Shown here: positions 17,499-26,415 of the stretch, piece by piece
Layout: the number at the start of each line of letters is the position of its first letter
Position numbering within the stretch: the stretch's first letter is position 1
Translations under genes and position numbers: made by a program
From: Roseibacillus persicicus
GTDB taxonomy: Bacteria > Verrucomicrobiota > Verrucomicrobiia > Verrucomicrobiales > Akkermansiaceae
NCBI RefSeq assembly: GCF_014651675.1
Contig: NZ_BMXI01000005.1
Span: 1-64,000 of the forward strand
Reading direction: 5' to 3'
Length of the DNA stretch: 64,000 nt
The notes under the pieces: generated by a model
Seen by the model: the letters and a program-made list of their open reading frames with translations, nothing else
Told to the model about the DNA's origin: nothing
Database searches by the model: none

Positions 17499-18277
17499 AC
17501 CCCTTTGATTTGACCGGAAAGGTCGCACTTGTAACTGGCGCCAGCCGTGGTTTGGGAAAAGGCTTTGCCATCGCTTTGGCGAAAGCGGGAGCTGATGTGG
17601 TAGTGACCAGTCGGACCCGCGAGTCGCTCGATGAGACCATTGCGGAAGTGGAGTCCTTGGGGCGAAAGGCCTGGCCTGTGGTCCTGGATGTTCGGGAGCA
17701 GTCGAGCATCGAGACTTGCGTGGCGGAGGCTTGGGAAGTGAGCGGGGGAGTCGATATCCTGGTCAACAACGCGGGATGCAATGTGCGCAAGCCTGCGCTG
17801 GAAGTCACTTGGGAGGACTGGAATTTGATTCTCGAAACGAATCTGCGCGGAGTCTTCTTCGTCGCTCAAGCCTGTGCCCGCCGGATGGTCGAGCGCGGTT
17901 ATGGGCGCGTGATCAATATTGGTTCGGTGACTTGCGTGAATGGTTATGCGGGTCTCGCTCCCTACGGGGCGAGTCGGGGAGGCACCAAACAGCTGACCAT
18001 GAGCCTGGCCGACGACTGGGGGCCCCACGGAATCACGGTCAATTGTCTGGCGCCGGGCTGGTTCAAGACTGCGCAGAACAAGGTGATGTATGAAGACGAG
18101 GGTTGGGTCGACTACCTCACCGACCGCATCCCGCTCAAGCGCCCCGGTGCGCCCGGCGACTTGGATGGCGCGCTGGTCTTTCTCGCGAGCGATGCCAGCG
18201 CCTACATGACGGGGCAGACCTTGCTCATTGACGGGGGTATATCGGTGGGAGCTGTTAGAGCGGTTCCGACGAAGTGA
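17495..18277 (+). CDS. SDR oxidoreductase, gluconate 5-dehydrogenase-like, with YxxxR
   Basis: 260 residues of the classical short-chain dehydrogenase family. Visible motifs are TGASRGLGKG (cofactor loop), NNAG, S144 in INIGSVTCVNG, and Y157 in PYGASRGG. Normally a lysine follows four residues after the tyrosine (YxxxK); here it is arginine (R161). The rest of the helix (GGTKQLTMSLA) and the C-terminal TGQTLLIDGG are standard, so the protein is not obviously broken. It is translationally coupled to the zinc dehydrogenase upstream and probably reduces or oxidises a keto-sugar acid made by it. Confidence 0.88.
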   Translation: MNPFDLTGKVALVTGASRGLGKGFAIALAKAGADVVVTSRTRESLDETIAEVESLGRKAWPVVLDVREQSSIETCVAEAWEVSGGVDILVNNAGCNVRKPALEVTWEDWNLILETNLRGVFFVAQACARRMVERGYGRVINIGSVTCVNGYAGLAPYGASRGGTKQLTMSLADDWGPHGITVNCLAPGWFKTAQNKVMYEDEGWVDYLTDRIPLKRPGAPGDLDGALVFLASDASAYMTGQTLLIDGGISVGAVRAVPTK

Positions 18278-18336
18278 GCGGAAACTCGGATTTCTGTTCG
18301 CCTAACCCACTGACTTTGTGAAAAGCTGGCGGGAAC

Positions 18337-19683
18337 ATGCTTTCCAATCATCCCTTCATCGCGGTTCTTGTTGCGGTCGTCTTTCTGCTAGGGCTCATCT
18401 TGTGGCTGCGCTTGCAAGCCTTCGTGGCGTTGTTGGTGGGAGCTCTTTTCTTTGCCGTCATCGTTGGGATGCCGATGGGCGAGATCACGGACACCGTGGT
18501 GTCGGGGATGGGGTCCAGTCTGGGGCTGGTGTCCATCTTGATTGGGCTCGGAGCCATCTTCGGGATTTTGTTAGAGCACTCGGGAGGGGCGCAGATTTTG
18601 GCCAAGCGAATGATCGCCACCTTCGGGGAAAAGAACGCCTCGTGGGCCCTGGTGGTGGCCGGCTTTTTGATTTCCATCCCCGTCTTTCTTGATGTCGCGC
18701 TGGTGATTCTGGCGCCCCTTCTCCTCGCGCTGGCGCGGACCCAGAAGAAACCGATGCTCGCCTTTGGACTTCCGCTTTTGGCCGGGATGGCGGTGACCCA
18801 CGCTTTTGTCCCGCCCACTCCGGGGCCGATTATCGTGGCGCAGAATATCGGGGCCGAGCTCGGTTGGGTGATTCTTTTCGGCGCGATTGTGGGTCTGCCC
18901 GCGGCTGCTTTGGCGGGACCGATTTGGGCCAAGTGGATCGTTCCGCGCATGAACCTCGCCATTCCCGAGCCCCGCACCGAGGAGGAAAAGGATGAGGAGG
19001 GTGATCCGGTTTCTTTCGGCCTGGTGCTGGCACTTATCGGAATTCCCATTGCCCTCATTGTTTCCTCCGCCGTCACCGATACCGTTTTGGGCAAAGTGGA
19101 TCGCGCGGCTTGGCACGAGACTCTGGCCTTCGTGGGTCATCCCATTGTTGCGCTCCTGATTGTCACTTTGCTGTCGATGTATTTGTTAGGAACGCGGCGG
19201 GGAGTGGATCGGGAAGAGTTGATGCATCTGGCGACCAAAGCCCTCGGGCCAGCGGGAATCATCATTCTCGTTACCGGAGCTGGGGGAGTCTTTAAGCAGG
19301 TGCTGGTTGATAGTGGGGCGGGGGAGGCGCTGGCGCGCGAGATGGCTGGCACCGCCATCGGGCCCATCACCTTGGCCTGGCTGCTGGCAACTGTGGTGCG
19401 CGTGACCCAGGGCTCGGCGACGGTCTCCATGATCGCCGCATCCGCCCTGATGGCCCCTTTGTTGGAGCCCATGAAAATGGGGCAGGCCGACCTCGCCTTG
19501 GTGGTGGTGGCCATTGCGGCAGGAGCGACCACCCTCAGTCATGTCAACGATAGCGGATTTTGGCTGATCAGCCGCTATTTGCGCATTACCGAAAAAGAGA
19601 CTTTGCGCTCCTGGAGCGTCGCTACCGTCATCATCTCGCTGGTGGGGTGGCTGGGGGCTCTGGTCCTGAGCCTGGTGGTCTGA
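18337..19683 (+). CDS. GntP-family gluconate/sugar-acid permease
   Basis: 448 residues, about 12-13 hydrophobic helices, the normal size for gluconate:H+ symporters. Family segments include GLGAIFGILLEHSGGAQILA, SIPVFLDVALVILAPLLLAL, GMAVTHAFVPPTPGPIIVAQ, RVTQGSATVSMIAASALMAP and LSHVNDSGFWLISRYL. It lies 59 bases after the SDR gene and likely imports the substrate for the two dehydrogenases. The family takes gluconate, idonate, fructuronate or D-serine, and the exact one cannot be told here. Confidence 0.92.
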   Translation: MLSNHPFIAVLVAVVFLLGLILWLRLQAFVALLVGALFFAVIVGMPMGEITDTVVSGMGSSLGLVSILIGLGAIFGILLEHSGGAQILAKRMIATFGEKNASWALVVAGFLISIPVFLDVALVILAPLLLALARTQKKPMLAFGLPLLAGMAVTHAFVPPTPGPIIVAQNIGAELGWVILFGAIVGLPAAALAGPIWAKWIVPRMNLAIPEPRTEEEKDEEGDPVSFGLVLALIGIPIALIVSSAVTDTVLGKVDRAAWHETLAFVGHPIVALLIVTLLSMYLLGTRRGVDREELMHLATKALGPAGIIILVTGAGGVFKQVLVDSGAGEALAREMAGTAIGPITLAWLLATVVRVTQGSATVSMIAASALMAPLLEPMKMGQADLALVVVAIAAGATTLSHVNDSGFWLISRYLRITEKETLRSWSVATVIISLVGWLGALVLSLVV

Positions 19684-19743
19684 GCCGCGGCAGATCGGTC
19701 GTGACCTTCGGGCCGAATCAGGGTATGGAGCCCATTCCCTTTT

Positions 19744-21090
19744 ATGAAATTGTTTGGCACTGACGGCATCCGAGGCACCGCGAATGAGTTCCCCATTACC
19801 CCCGAACTGGCACTGCGAGTCGGCCGCGCGATTGCGAGAGCCCTCAAGGCCCAGCTCCCCGGTCGGCACAAGGTTGTGATCGGAAAAGATACCCGCATCT
19901 CGGGCTATATGCTGGAGACCGCCTTGACTTCCGGGTTGGTGAGCGAAGGAGCCCGCGTTCTTCTCACGGGACCGCTGCCTACTCCTGCGGTGGCGCATTT
20001 GACCAAGTCCATGGCTTGCGATGCCGGCATCATGCTGACGGCTTCCCACAATCCTTTTCAAGACAACGGAATTAAGATTTTCGGGCCTGATGGTTTCAAG
20101 CTCAGTGATGAACTCGAAGCGACCATCGAGTCCCTCGTCGCGGGCGAGTCCCTGCAGCAGCCCATCCCGGGAACGGAATTGGGCAAGGCCTTTCGAATCG
20201 ACGACGCCGCGGGACGCTATATCGAGTTTGCAAAGAACGCCATTGGTTCGACTTCCTTGAATGGGCTCAAAATCGTCGTCGATTGTGCTCATGGCGCGGG
20301 ATATTTCGTGGGGCCTCTCATCTTTGACGAGTTGGGAGCGGAGGTCATCTCTCTCGGGGTGCAACCCGATGGACGCAATATTAACGAGAACTGTGGAGCG
20401 CTTCACCCCGAGCATGCTGCCCAGCGGGTGCGCGAGACCGGAGCGGATCTCGGGGTTTGTCTCGATGGTGATGCCGACCGACTGGTGCTCATTGATGCGA
20501 CGGGAAAGGTGGTCGATGGCGATCGTCTCCTTTGTCTGGCTGCCCTCGCGCTCAAGCGTCGCAATCAGCTCGATGGGGACACCCTGGTGGCAACCGTGAT
20601 GTCCAACTTGGGGCTCAAGGAAGCTTTAGCGAAGCAAGGGATCGGTCTTGAGACCACCGCCGTGGGGGACCGCAATGTCCTCGAGCGTATGCGAGAGAAA
20701 GGCTATTGTCTGGGTGGAGAGAATTCGGGCCACGTCATCTTTTCGCGGCATGCCACCACCGGTGATGGCATCATGGGGGCCTTGCAAATTCTCGCTGAAA
20801 TGAACGCCACTGGCCAGTCCTTGGCCGAGTTGGCGGACTGCATGGAGATTTTTCCGCAAAAGCTGGTCAACCTCGCGGTCACTGACAAGCCGGCCCTGGA
20901 AGACATCTCCGGGCTTAATGAACTCATTGCCAAAGCGGAAGCCGCGATGGGCGATAGCGGGCGGGTGCTCGTCCGTTACTCCGGCACAGAGAAGAAAATG
21001 CGCGTGATGGTGGAGGCCCGCGACCAAGCGGTGATGGAGGATTGGTGCGGACAGTTGGTCCAACTGGTTCAGAATAAAATCGGCGCCTAA
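19744..21090 (+). CDS. glmM: Phosphoglucosamine mutase
   Basis: 448 residues, full length. It converts glucosamine-6-phosphate to glucosamine-1-phosphate for peptidoglycan and lipopolysaccharide synthesis in the cytoplasm. All hallmarks are present: FGTDGIRGTAN at the N-terminus, the phosphoserine S101 in TASHNPFQDNGIKIFG, the metal loop DGDADR, the sugar loop GGENSGHVIF, and the phosphate-binding RYSGTEKKMRVMVEA near the end. Its neighbour 32 bases downstream is a GlmU-like beta-helix protein, which fits a UDP-GlcNAc pathway pair. Confidence 0.97.
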   Translation: MKLFGTDGIRGTANEFPITPELALRVGRAIARALKAQLPGRHKVVIGKDTRISGYMLETALTSGLVSEGARVLLTGPLPTPAVAHLTKSMACDAGIMLTASHNPFQDNGIKIFGPDGFKLSDELEATIESLVAGESLQQPIPGTELGKAFRIDDAAGRYIEFAKNAIGSTSLNGLKIVVDCAHGAGYFVGPLIFDELGAEVISLGVQPDGRNINENCGALHPEHAAQRVRETGADLGVCLDGDADRLVLIDATGKVVDGDRLLCLAALALKRRNQLDGDTLVATVMSNLGLKEALAKQGIGLETTAVGDRNVLERMREKGYCLGGENSGHVIFSRHATTGDGIMGALQILAEMNATGQSLAELADCMEIFPQKLVNLAVTDKPALEDISGLNELIAKAEAAMGDSGRVLVRYSGTEKKMRVMVEARDQAVMEDWCGQLVQLVQNKIGA

Positions 21091-21122
21091 CGATCCGGAG
21101 TAACTAACCTTTATTTCACGAT

Positions 21123-21797
21123 ATGAAACTCTGGCCCCTGACCGACGCCTTCGACACGCTGCCCATCGCTGGAAAGACTCTTTCCGACTGGATTGCGGTG
21201 GGAGTGCTTTCCCAAGGAGACCTCAATGCCATCGAGTATCCCTGGCAGTTCTTGGAAAAGCATGAGGAGCTCTTGGAAAAAGTCTGGGCCGAGCGCGGTG
21301 AGCAAGCCGAAAGCACCGCCGCCCAACTCGCGGAAGGAGCCCGGCTCTTGGTTGGCGAGGGGACCCAGGTTCTCCCTGGGGTCTATGTCGAAGGTCTCGT
21401 GGTCATTGGCAAAAACTGCAAGATCGGTCCTAATCTCTATTTGCGTGGTCCCATCTCGATTGGAGACAATTGCCACATCGGTCAAGCAGTGGAGCTCAAA
21501 AACACCATCGTGGGCAATGGCTCCAACGTGGGCCACCTGAGCTACATCGGTGACAGCGTGCTGGCCAACAAGGTCAACCTGGGAGCGGGCACCATCACCT
21601 CCAACCTTCGCCACGATGGCAAAAATCATCGCTCGGCCGTGGAGGGCGAAATCATTGATACCGGCCGTCGGAAATTTGGCACCATCATTGGTGACGGAGT
21701 GCACACCGGGATCCACACCAGTCTCTATCCCGGCCGCAAGCTGGGCCCCGGCACCACTACCTTACCAGGCGAAGTCGTTTCGCGGGACAAGGAGTAG
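21123..21797 (+). CDS. Left-handed beta-helix protein similar to the acetyltransferase half of GlmU
   Basis: 224 residues. After about 80 residues of helical N-terminus the protein becomes a hexapeptide-repeat beta-helix. The segment ELKNTIVGNGSNVGHLSYIG and NKVNLGAGTITSNLRHDG match the active-site face of GlmU's C-terminal domain, including the histidine of GHLSY used for acetylation and the NLGAGTITSN coil. The GlmU pyrophosphorylase domain is missing. Located right after glmM, it may supply the acetylation step, or belong to the related nucleotidyl-sugar acyltransferases. Confidence 0.75.
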   Translation: MKLWPLTDAFDTLPIAGKTLSDWIAVGVLSQGDLNAIEYPWQFLEKHEELLEKVWAERGEQAESTAAQLAEGARLLVGEGTQVLPGVYVEGLVVIGKNCKIGPNLYLRGPISIGDNCHIGQAVELKNTIVGNGSNVGHLSYIGDSVLANKVNLGAGTITSNLRHDGKNHRSAVEGEIIDTGRRKFGTIIGDGVHTGIHTSLYPGRKLGPGTTTLPGEVVSRDKE

Positions 21798-21902
21798 GGA
21801 TGAAAGAGGACTGAGATTCTCTGCTCTAACCGCAACAGTCACTCGCTCCTCTTTCGAATCGCCAGTGGTGGGGTTCTGAGTAGATTGATTGTGAAGTCGC
21901 TT

Positions 21903-22559
21903 ATGAAGTTCGTTCCCTTTTCTCGCAATCCGCTCACTGAAAAAGAAGCTCTCGCGGCGAGTGAGGAGTTCTACGAACTCATGCGTTCGCGTCGAACGGT
22001 TCGCGACTTTTCGCCCGATCCGATTCCGGAGGGAGTGGTGGAAAACGCCATTTTGACAGCCGGCACAGCTCCCAATGGGGCTAACCTCCAGCCCTGGCAC
22101 TTTGCGATCGTGAAGAGTGCGGAGGTGAAAAGGCAAATCCGGGAAGCGGCGGAGGAAGAGGAACGGGAGTTCTATCAATCCAGGGCACCTCAAGCATGGC
22201 TCGATGATTTGGCTCCGCTGGGGACGGATGCGGAGAAGCCTTTTCTGGAAGTAGCTCCGGTGCTGATTGTCATTTTTCAAAAGAACAAATCGCTGCGGGC
22301 CGATGGTCGGGAGGATAAGACCTACTATCCCAAGGAGAGCGTGGGAATTGCGACGGGGATGTTGATCTCCGCTTTGCATCAGGCCGGATTGGCGACCTTG
22401 ACCCATACTCCGAGCCCGATGGCTTTTCTCAATCAAATCCTAGAGCGCCCATCGACCGAGAAACCCTTCGTGTTGCTCGTCGTCGGCTATCCCGCGGAGG
22501 GGTGTCAGGTTCCGCAGATTGAGAAGCTTCCTTTTGCTGAGATCACCTCGCTTTACTGA
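21903..22559 (+). CDS. Nitroreductase-family flavoprotein
   Basis: 218 residues from ATG 21903, preferred to a TTG 6 codons upstream. The FMN-binding start [20 protein letters not shown], the [11 protein letters not shown] strand and the later [20 protein letters not shown] are typical of NAD(P)H-dependent nitroreductases. They reduce quinones, nitro compounds or dehalogenate substrates; the physiological one is not evident. The protein is cytoplasmic. It is probably a separate transcription unit from the beta-helix gene (105 bases upstream). Confidence 0.9.
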   Translation: MKFVPFSRNPLTEKEALAASEEFYELMRSRRTVRDFSPDPIPEGVVENAILTAGTAPNGANLQPWHFAIVKSAEVKRQIREAAEEEEREFYQSRAPQAWLDDLAPLGTDAEKPFLEVAPVLIVIFQKNKSLRADGREDKTYYPKESVGIATGMLISALHQAGLATLTHTPSPMAFLNQILERPSTEKPFVLLVVGYPAEGCQVPQIEKLPFAEITSLY

Positions 22560-22587
22560 GCCTGGCTTTCTCAACCGGAGGGAACTG

Positions 22588-23595
22588 TTAGACCCGCTCG
22601 AACTTCAGGGGATAGGTATTCCCGCTGGCGTATTGGGCGACGTAAAGGCTGTCGTCGTTGCCGACAATCAAGTCGTGGGGATGCTGAAAGACCTCGCCTT
22701 GCTGAGACATTTTTTGGAGAGCGTCCTTGTTATCATATTTCGGGACCGTTCCTCCGATGTTAGATACGACCCGGAAGTCGGCATCGAGCACGGAAATGAA
22801 GCCTCGCGAGTTTCGGTCGGCCGGCCAGTTGTCGGCGAGATGTCCGATGAAGTAGTGGTTCTCTTTGCTGAAAATTTGGCGCGGATTGCCACCGGGGAGG
22901 GGGACTTTCTTTCCGAGGGTGCCATCGGTTGAAACCTCGAGGAGGTGTTGTTGATCACTCATGGCGATGAGCAATTTCTGGTCATTGAAAATTCCGCCAT
23001 GGGGTCCCCAGTGAGTGATTCCGCCTGCCTGACCGCCGAAGACCTTCTTCTCTTTTCCTGCCGAATCGTAGTGGATGATGTGGTCGGTGCCGTAGCCATC
23101 CAACACGTAAAAGTCCCCGCTTGCCGGGTCGTGTAGGGTCCAGGAGGGTTTGTAATCTTCCTCTTTGATAGCGGGCGGGCCGGTCGGAGGGCCCCATTCC
23201 TGAAGAATCTCACCGTCGAGAGTCGTCTTGAAAACCCGGTGGCGAACAGTGTCGGTGAGATAGAGGACCTCACGCCCGTCTTCCTGCACGAGGGTGAGAC
23301 CATGGGCTCCGGGGAAGTGGTGGCCCCATTTCGAGACCAGTTTGCCATCGGGGCTGTAGACAATCACATTGTTCTGAACCTCGTCTGTTAGGAGAATGAT
23401 GTGGCCTTGCGAGTCCTCGACCAAGCCGTGGCAATTTTTAACCGGAGTCTGTTTATCCAAAACACCCCAACCCGGAATCTGACGATATCGGAAGTCTCCC
23501 TGTCCGAGAATCTGCGTCGGTTCTGTGGTTTTGGCCCGACAGAGCAGGGTGGGGGCGGCCCAAGCGGAAGTGTGGAGAAAGTGGCGGCGGTTCAT
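22588..23595 (-). CDS. NHL-repeat beta-propeller with Tat-like signal
   Basis: 335 residues from the ATG giving MNRRHFLHTSAWAAPTLLCR; the first in-frame ATG adds 11 residues that weaken the signal. The twin-arginine leader suggests export of a folded protein. The rest is six-bladed propeller sequence: NCHGLVEDSQGHIILLTDE, GAHGLTLVQEDGREVLYLTD, LHDPASGDFYVLDG and FQHPHDLIVGNDDSLYVAQY. Similar proteins may act as peptidylglycine-lyase-like or scaffolding proteins. There are no obvious catalytic residues. It converges with the nitroreductase gene, with a gap of 28 bases. Confidence 0.82.
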   Translation of the reverse strand: MNRRHFLHTSAWAAPTLLCRAKTTEPTQILGQGDFRYRQIPGWGVLDKQTPVKNCHGLVEDSQGHIILLTDEVQNNVIVYSPDGKLVSKWGHHFPGAHGLTLVQEDGREVLYLTDTVRHRVFKTTLDGEILQEWGPPTGPPAIKEEDYKPSWTLHDPASGDFYVLDGYGTDHIIHYDSAGKEKKVFGGQAGGITHWGPHGGIFNDQKLLIAMSDQQHLLEVSTDGTLGKKVPLPGGNPRQIFSKENHYFIGHLADNWPADRNSRGFISVLDADFRVVSNIGGTVPKYDNKDALQKMSQQGEVFQHPHDLIVGNDDSLYVAQYASGNTYPLKFERV

Positions 23596-23668
23596 TGATG
23601 GAAAAAAGGGGTTCTTCACCCAAGACACGGCCGGTAGAGCCTAGATCTGGCCGAAAATCTAATCCCCT

Positions 23669-23845
23669 ATGCAGATGAAGTGGCCATCTCGCCTTGGCAA
23701 AGTTGTTTTCACCATGGTGGCTGTGGGGCTAGTGGCTTTTTTATGGAAAAGAAGAGGGTTCTGGGTTCTTCCGAAGCACTTCCACTGCCGCACTGCGTCG
23801 GGGGCGGTCTCCAAGAGTCTCTCCGGCGCGAATAGAAGGCGTTAG
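23669..23845 (+). CDS. Possible 58-residue membrane protein
   Basis: A short frame from ATG 23669 to TAG 23845 in the gap before the tRNA gene. It has one hydrophobic helix (GKVVFTMVAVGLVAFLW) followed by a basic tail (KRRGFWVLPKHF). No ribosome-binding site or homology is evident. It could be a real small inner-membrane protein or chance. Confidence 0.25.
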   Translation: MQMKWPSRLGKVVFTMVAVGLVAFLWKRRGFWVLPKHFHCRTASGAVSKSLSGANRRR

Positions 23846-23857
23846 AGAGAGAAAGCA

Positions 23858-23934
23858 TGGTCGGGATGACAGGATTCGAACCTGCGGCCTCTTCACCCCC
23901 AGCGAAGCGCGCTACCAAACTGCGCCACATCCCG
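23858..23934 (-). tRNA. tRNA-Pro(GGG), CCA encoded
   Basis: 77 nt on the minus strand. The acceptor stem is CGGGATG / CATCCCG, the D arm GCGC-AGTTTGGTA-GCGC, and the anticodon stem CTTCG / TGAAG with loop CTGGGGG, giving anticodon GGG. The T arm is GCAGG-TTCGAAT-CCTGT, with discriminator A, and 3' CCA is present in the genome. All stems close, with one G-T pair each in the anticodon and T stems. It reads CCC/CCU proline codons. Confidence 0.96.
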
Positions 23935-24095
23935 ACTTGCGGCGGCGGGTTTAACCTTTGCGGGACCGCTTTGGCAAGCAGGGAATTTGAATCTTTTTCA
24001 ATCGGAGGAAAGAGAGGGTTTTCCGTGAAAATCCCGGAAACTGATGCATGACAAAGCGGTGTTCCTCTGGCAGCCTTGCGCCCCCTTCACCCCTT

Positions 24096-25133
24096 ATGGA
24101 AACAATCAAAACAGCTGTTCTTGGTGCTTCTGGATACACTGGTATCGAGCTTCTGCGGCTCCTCTTCGCCCATCCGGCGGTCGAGGTGTCGGCCATCACT
24201 TCGCGGGCCAATGCCGGGCAGGCTCTTTCTTCCGGATTGCCTCGTTTCAAGGGAGTGGAGGGGGCGGACATCGAATTCATCATGCCGGATATGGAGGCGG
24301 TGGTCGCGACGGGAGCCCAGACTGCGTTCCTGGCGCTGCCTCATGGCATGGCGGCGGATTATGCGCTCCCTCTTTTGGAAAAAGGTCTGCGGGTCATCGA
24401 CCTATCAGCGGACTTTCGGTTGAATGATGCTGCGGTCTATGAGGAGTTCTATGGTCAGGCCCACCCCGCGCCCGAGTGGTTGCCAAAGGCGGTCTACGGC
24501 ATGCCCGAGTTGTATCGCGACGAGATTGCGGCTTCCCAGTTGATTGCCTCGCCCGGCTGTTACCCGACCTCTATTATTTTGCCACTGGTGCCTTTGCTGC
24601 GGGCTGGTCTGCTTGATACTAAATCTCTAGTAGTTTCCTCCCTGAGCGGAGTTTCTGGCGCGGGGCGCACCGCGTCTTTGCCAATCATTTTCTCGGAGGT
24701 CAACGAGTCCTTGCGGGCTTACGGCCTCCCCAAGCATCGCCATCTTTCCGAGATTGAGCAAGAGCTCTCGCTGGCGGCAGGGGAGCAGGTGATGATCACC
24801 TTCACGCCCCATCTCGTGCCGGTCACGCGGGGCATTCATTCGACGATCACGGCCAGCTTGAAAGGGAGCTTCGAAGAGGTGACCGCAGCATTGGAGGCCG
24901 CTTACCAGGACGAGCCTTTCGTACGGCTGTTGGGTGCGGGTGTGGCGGCGGATACGGCGAATGTGACGCGGACGAATTTTGTCGATGTCGGTTGGCATCA
25001 TGACCAGCGAACCAATCGCTTGGTGCTGACCTCGGCGGAAGACAATTTGACCAAAGGGGCATCCGGCCAGGCGGTGCAGTCTTTCAATCTTCTCCACGAC
25101 TTGCCCGCGACGACCGGGCTGATGAATCTCTAA
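24096..25133 (+). CDS. argC: N-acetyl-gamma-glutamyl-phosphate reductase
   Basis: 345 residues from ATG 24096 (METIKTAVLGASGYTGIELL); an ATG 16 codons upstream adds a sequence without the family's start. It reduces N-acetylglutamyl phosphate to the semialdehyde in arginine synthesis. The NADP loop is LGASGYTG, the catalytic cysteine C155 in ASPGCYPTSI, and the characteristic HRHLSEIEQEL segment with its active-site histidine is present, as is FTPHLVPVTRGI. argJ follows after 28 bases, forming an arginine operon. Confidence 0.96.
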   Translation: METIKTAVLGASGYTGIELLRLLFAHPAVEVSAITSRANAGQALSSGLPRFKGVEGADIEFIMPDMEAVVATGAQTAFLALPHGMAADYALPLLEKGLRVIDLSADFRLNDAAVYEEFYGQAHPAPEWLPKAVYGMPELYRDEIAASQLIASPGCYPTSIILPLVPLLRAGLLDTKSLVVSSLSGVSGAGRTASLPIIFSEVNESLRAYGLPKHRHLSEIEQELSLAAGEQVMITFTPHLVPVTRGIHSTITASLKGSFEEVTAALEAAYQDEPFVRLLGAGVAADTANVTRTNFVDVGWHHDQRTNRLVLTSAEDNLTKGASGQAVQSFNLLHDLPATTGLMNL

Positions 25134-25161
25134 CAAAATCCCCAGTTCTACCCCACACCCC

Positions 25162-26412
25162 ATGCCTTACCAAACCGTCAAAGGAGGAGTCTGCGCCCCC
25201 GCTGGTTTTCTTGCCAGTGCGGTCTCCGCGGGAATCAAAAATCCGGATGCCGAACGTCTCGATTTGGCGCTGATTTACTCGGAACATCCCTGCGTCTCGT
25301 CGGGAACCTTTACTACCAATCGGGTCAAGGCGGCACCGGTGCGGGTTTCGCACGCCCATCTGCGAAACAACGAGATCCGCGCCATCATCGCGAACTCCGG
25401 CAATGCCAATGCGTGCACGGGAATCAAGGGTCTGGAAGATGCCCGGACGATGGCGAACTGTGTGGCCAAGCCGCTGAAGATTCGACGCCGCGAAGTGGGA
25501 GTGTGTTCCACCGGGGTGATCGGACTGCGGATGCCGATGGAACGGATCACTCCGCATGGACAAGACTTGGTCGACAAGCTGAAGCCCAACAACGGCACCA
25601 AGGTAGCCAAGGCGATCATGACCTCCGATACGCGGCATAAGGAGCTGGCGATCACCACGCAGATCAACGGGAAAGAGGTGACCATTGGAGCCTGTGTAAA
25701 AGGGGCTGGTATGATTTGTCCGTCGATGGCGACGATGCTTTGTTTCGTGACCACCGATGCGAAGGTGTCGCGGAATTGCCTGGAGCTTTGTTTGCTGGAA
25801 GCGGTGGAAGCGTCGTTCAACCGCATCACTATCGACGGGGATATGTCGACCAACGATACCGTCTTGGCCCTGGCCAATGGCGCTGCGGGAGGCTCACGCA
25901 TTCAGCGAAATACCAAAGGCTGTCGCCAGTTCCGCGATGCGCTGGAATGGGTTCTCACCAATCTGGCCAAAGACATCGTCCGTGATGGCGAGCGGGTGAC
26001 CAAGTTCGTCACCGTCGAGGTCAAGAATGCGCGGACCTACCTGGATGCCAAGAAGGTTGCGGAAGCGGTTGCAAAGTCCCAGTTGGTGAAAGCCTCTTGG
26101 AATGGCAACGACCCCAACTGGGGGCGAATCATCCATGCGGTGGGTTACTCGCGGGCCCCGATTCGGGAGGAGTTGATCGATATTTATTACGAGGACCTTC
26201 CGGCCTGTATCGGCGGGTTGGTGGCGGATACGCCCTTGGATAAACTGCGGGAGATTGCCCGGGAGGCTCGCTTCAAGATCGTGGTCGACCTCAATCTTGG
26301 CAAATCCGATTACACCATCTACACCTCGGACCTTTCGCCCGAGTATATCGACTTCAACCGCTCCGAATACGCCTACTGGAATCAGGCGCGTAAGGAGGGG
26401 ATGGTCGAGTAA
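25162..26412 (+). CDS. argJ: Bifunctional glutamate N-acetyltransferase / amino-acid acetyltransferase
   Basis: 416 residues, usual length. It recycles or supplies the acetyl group in arginine synthesis by moving acetyl from N-acetylornithine (or acetyl-CoA) to glutamate. The precursor cleaves itself in the KGAGMICPSMATML segment, before T191, which becomes the nucleophile. Also seen are IIANSGNANACTG (oxyanion and substrate loop), STGVIGLRMPMERI, and DGDMSTNDTVLALANG. It forms an operon with argC. It converges with the aminomutase gene, with only 3 bases between stop codons. Confidence 0.96.
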   Translation: MPYQTVKGGVCAPAGFLASAVSAGIKNPDAERLDLALIYSEHPCVSSGTFTTNRVKAAPVRVSHAHLRNNEIRAIIANSGNANACTGIKGLEDARTMANCVAKPLKIRRREVGVCSTGVIGLRMPMERITPHGQDLVDKLKPNNGTKVAKAIMTSDTRHKELAITTQINGKEVTIGACVKGAGMICPSMATMLCFVTTDAKVSRNCLELCLLEAVEASFNRITIDGDMSTNDTVLALANGAAGGSRIQRNTKGCRQFRDALEWVLTNLAKDIVRDGERVTKFVTVEVKNARTYLDAKKVAEAVAKSQLVKASWNGNDPNWGRIIHAVGYSRAPIREELIDIYYEDLPACIGGLVADTPLDKLREIAREARFKIVVDLNLGKSDYTIYTSDLSPEYIDFNRSEYAYWNQARKEGMVE

Positions 26413-26415
26413 CGG

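Noticed and set aside
19186-20415. 409-residue minus-strand frame
   Set aside because: It spans the antisense of the GntP and glmM genes, both of which are clear.
23857-24051. Plus-strand frame reading MVGMTGFEPAASSPPAKRAT
   Set aside because: This is the antisense reading of the tRNA-Pro gene; this same false protein is familiar in automated annotations.
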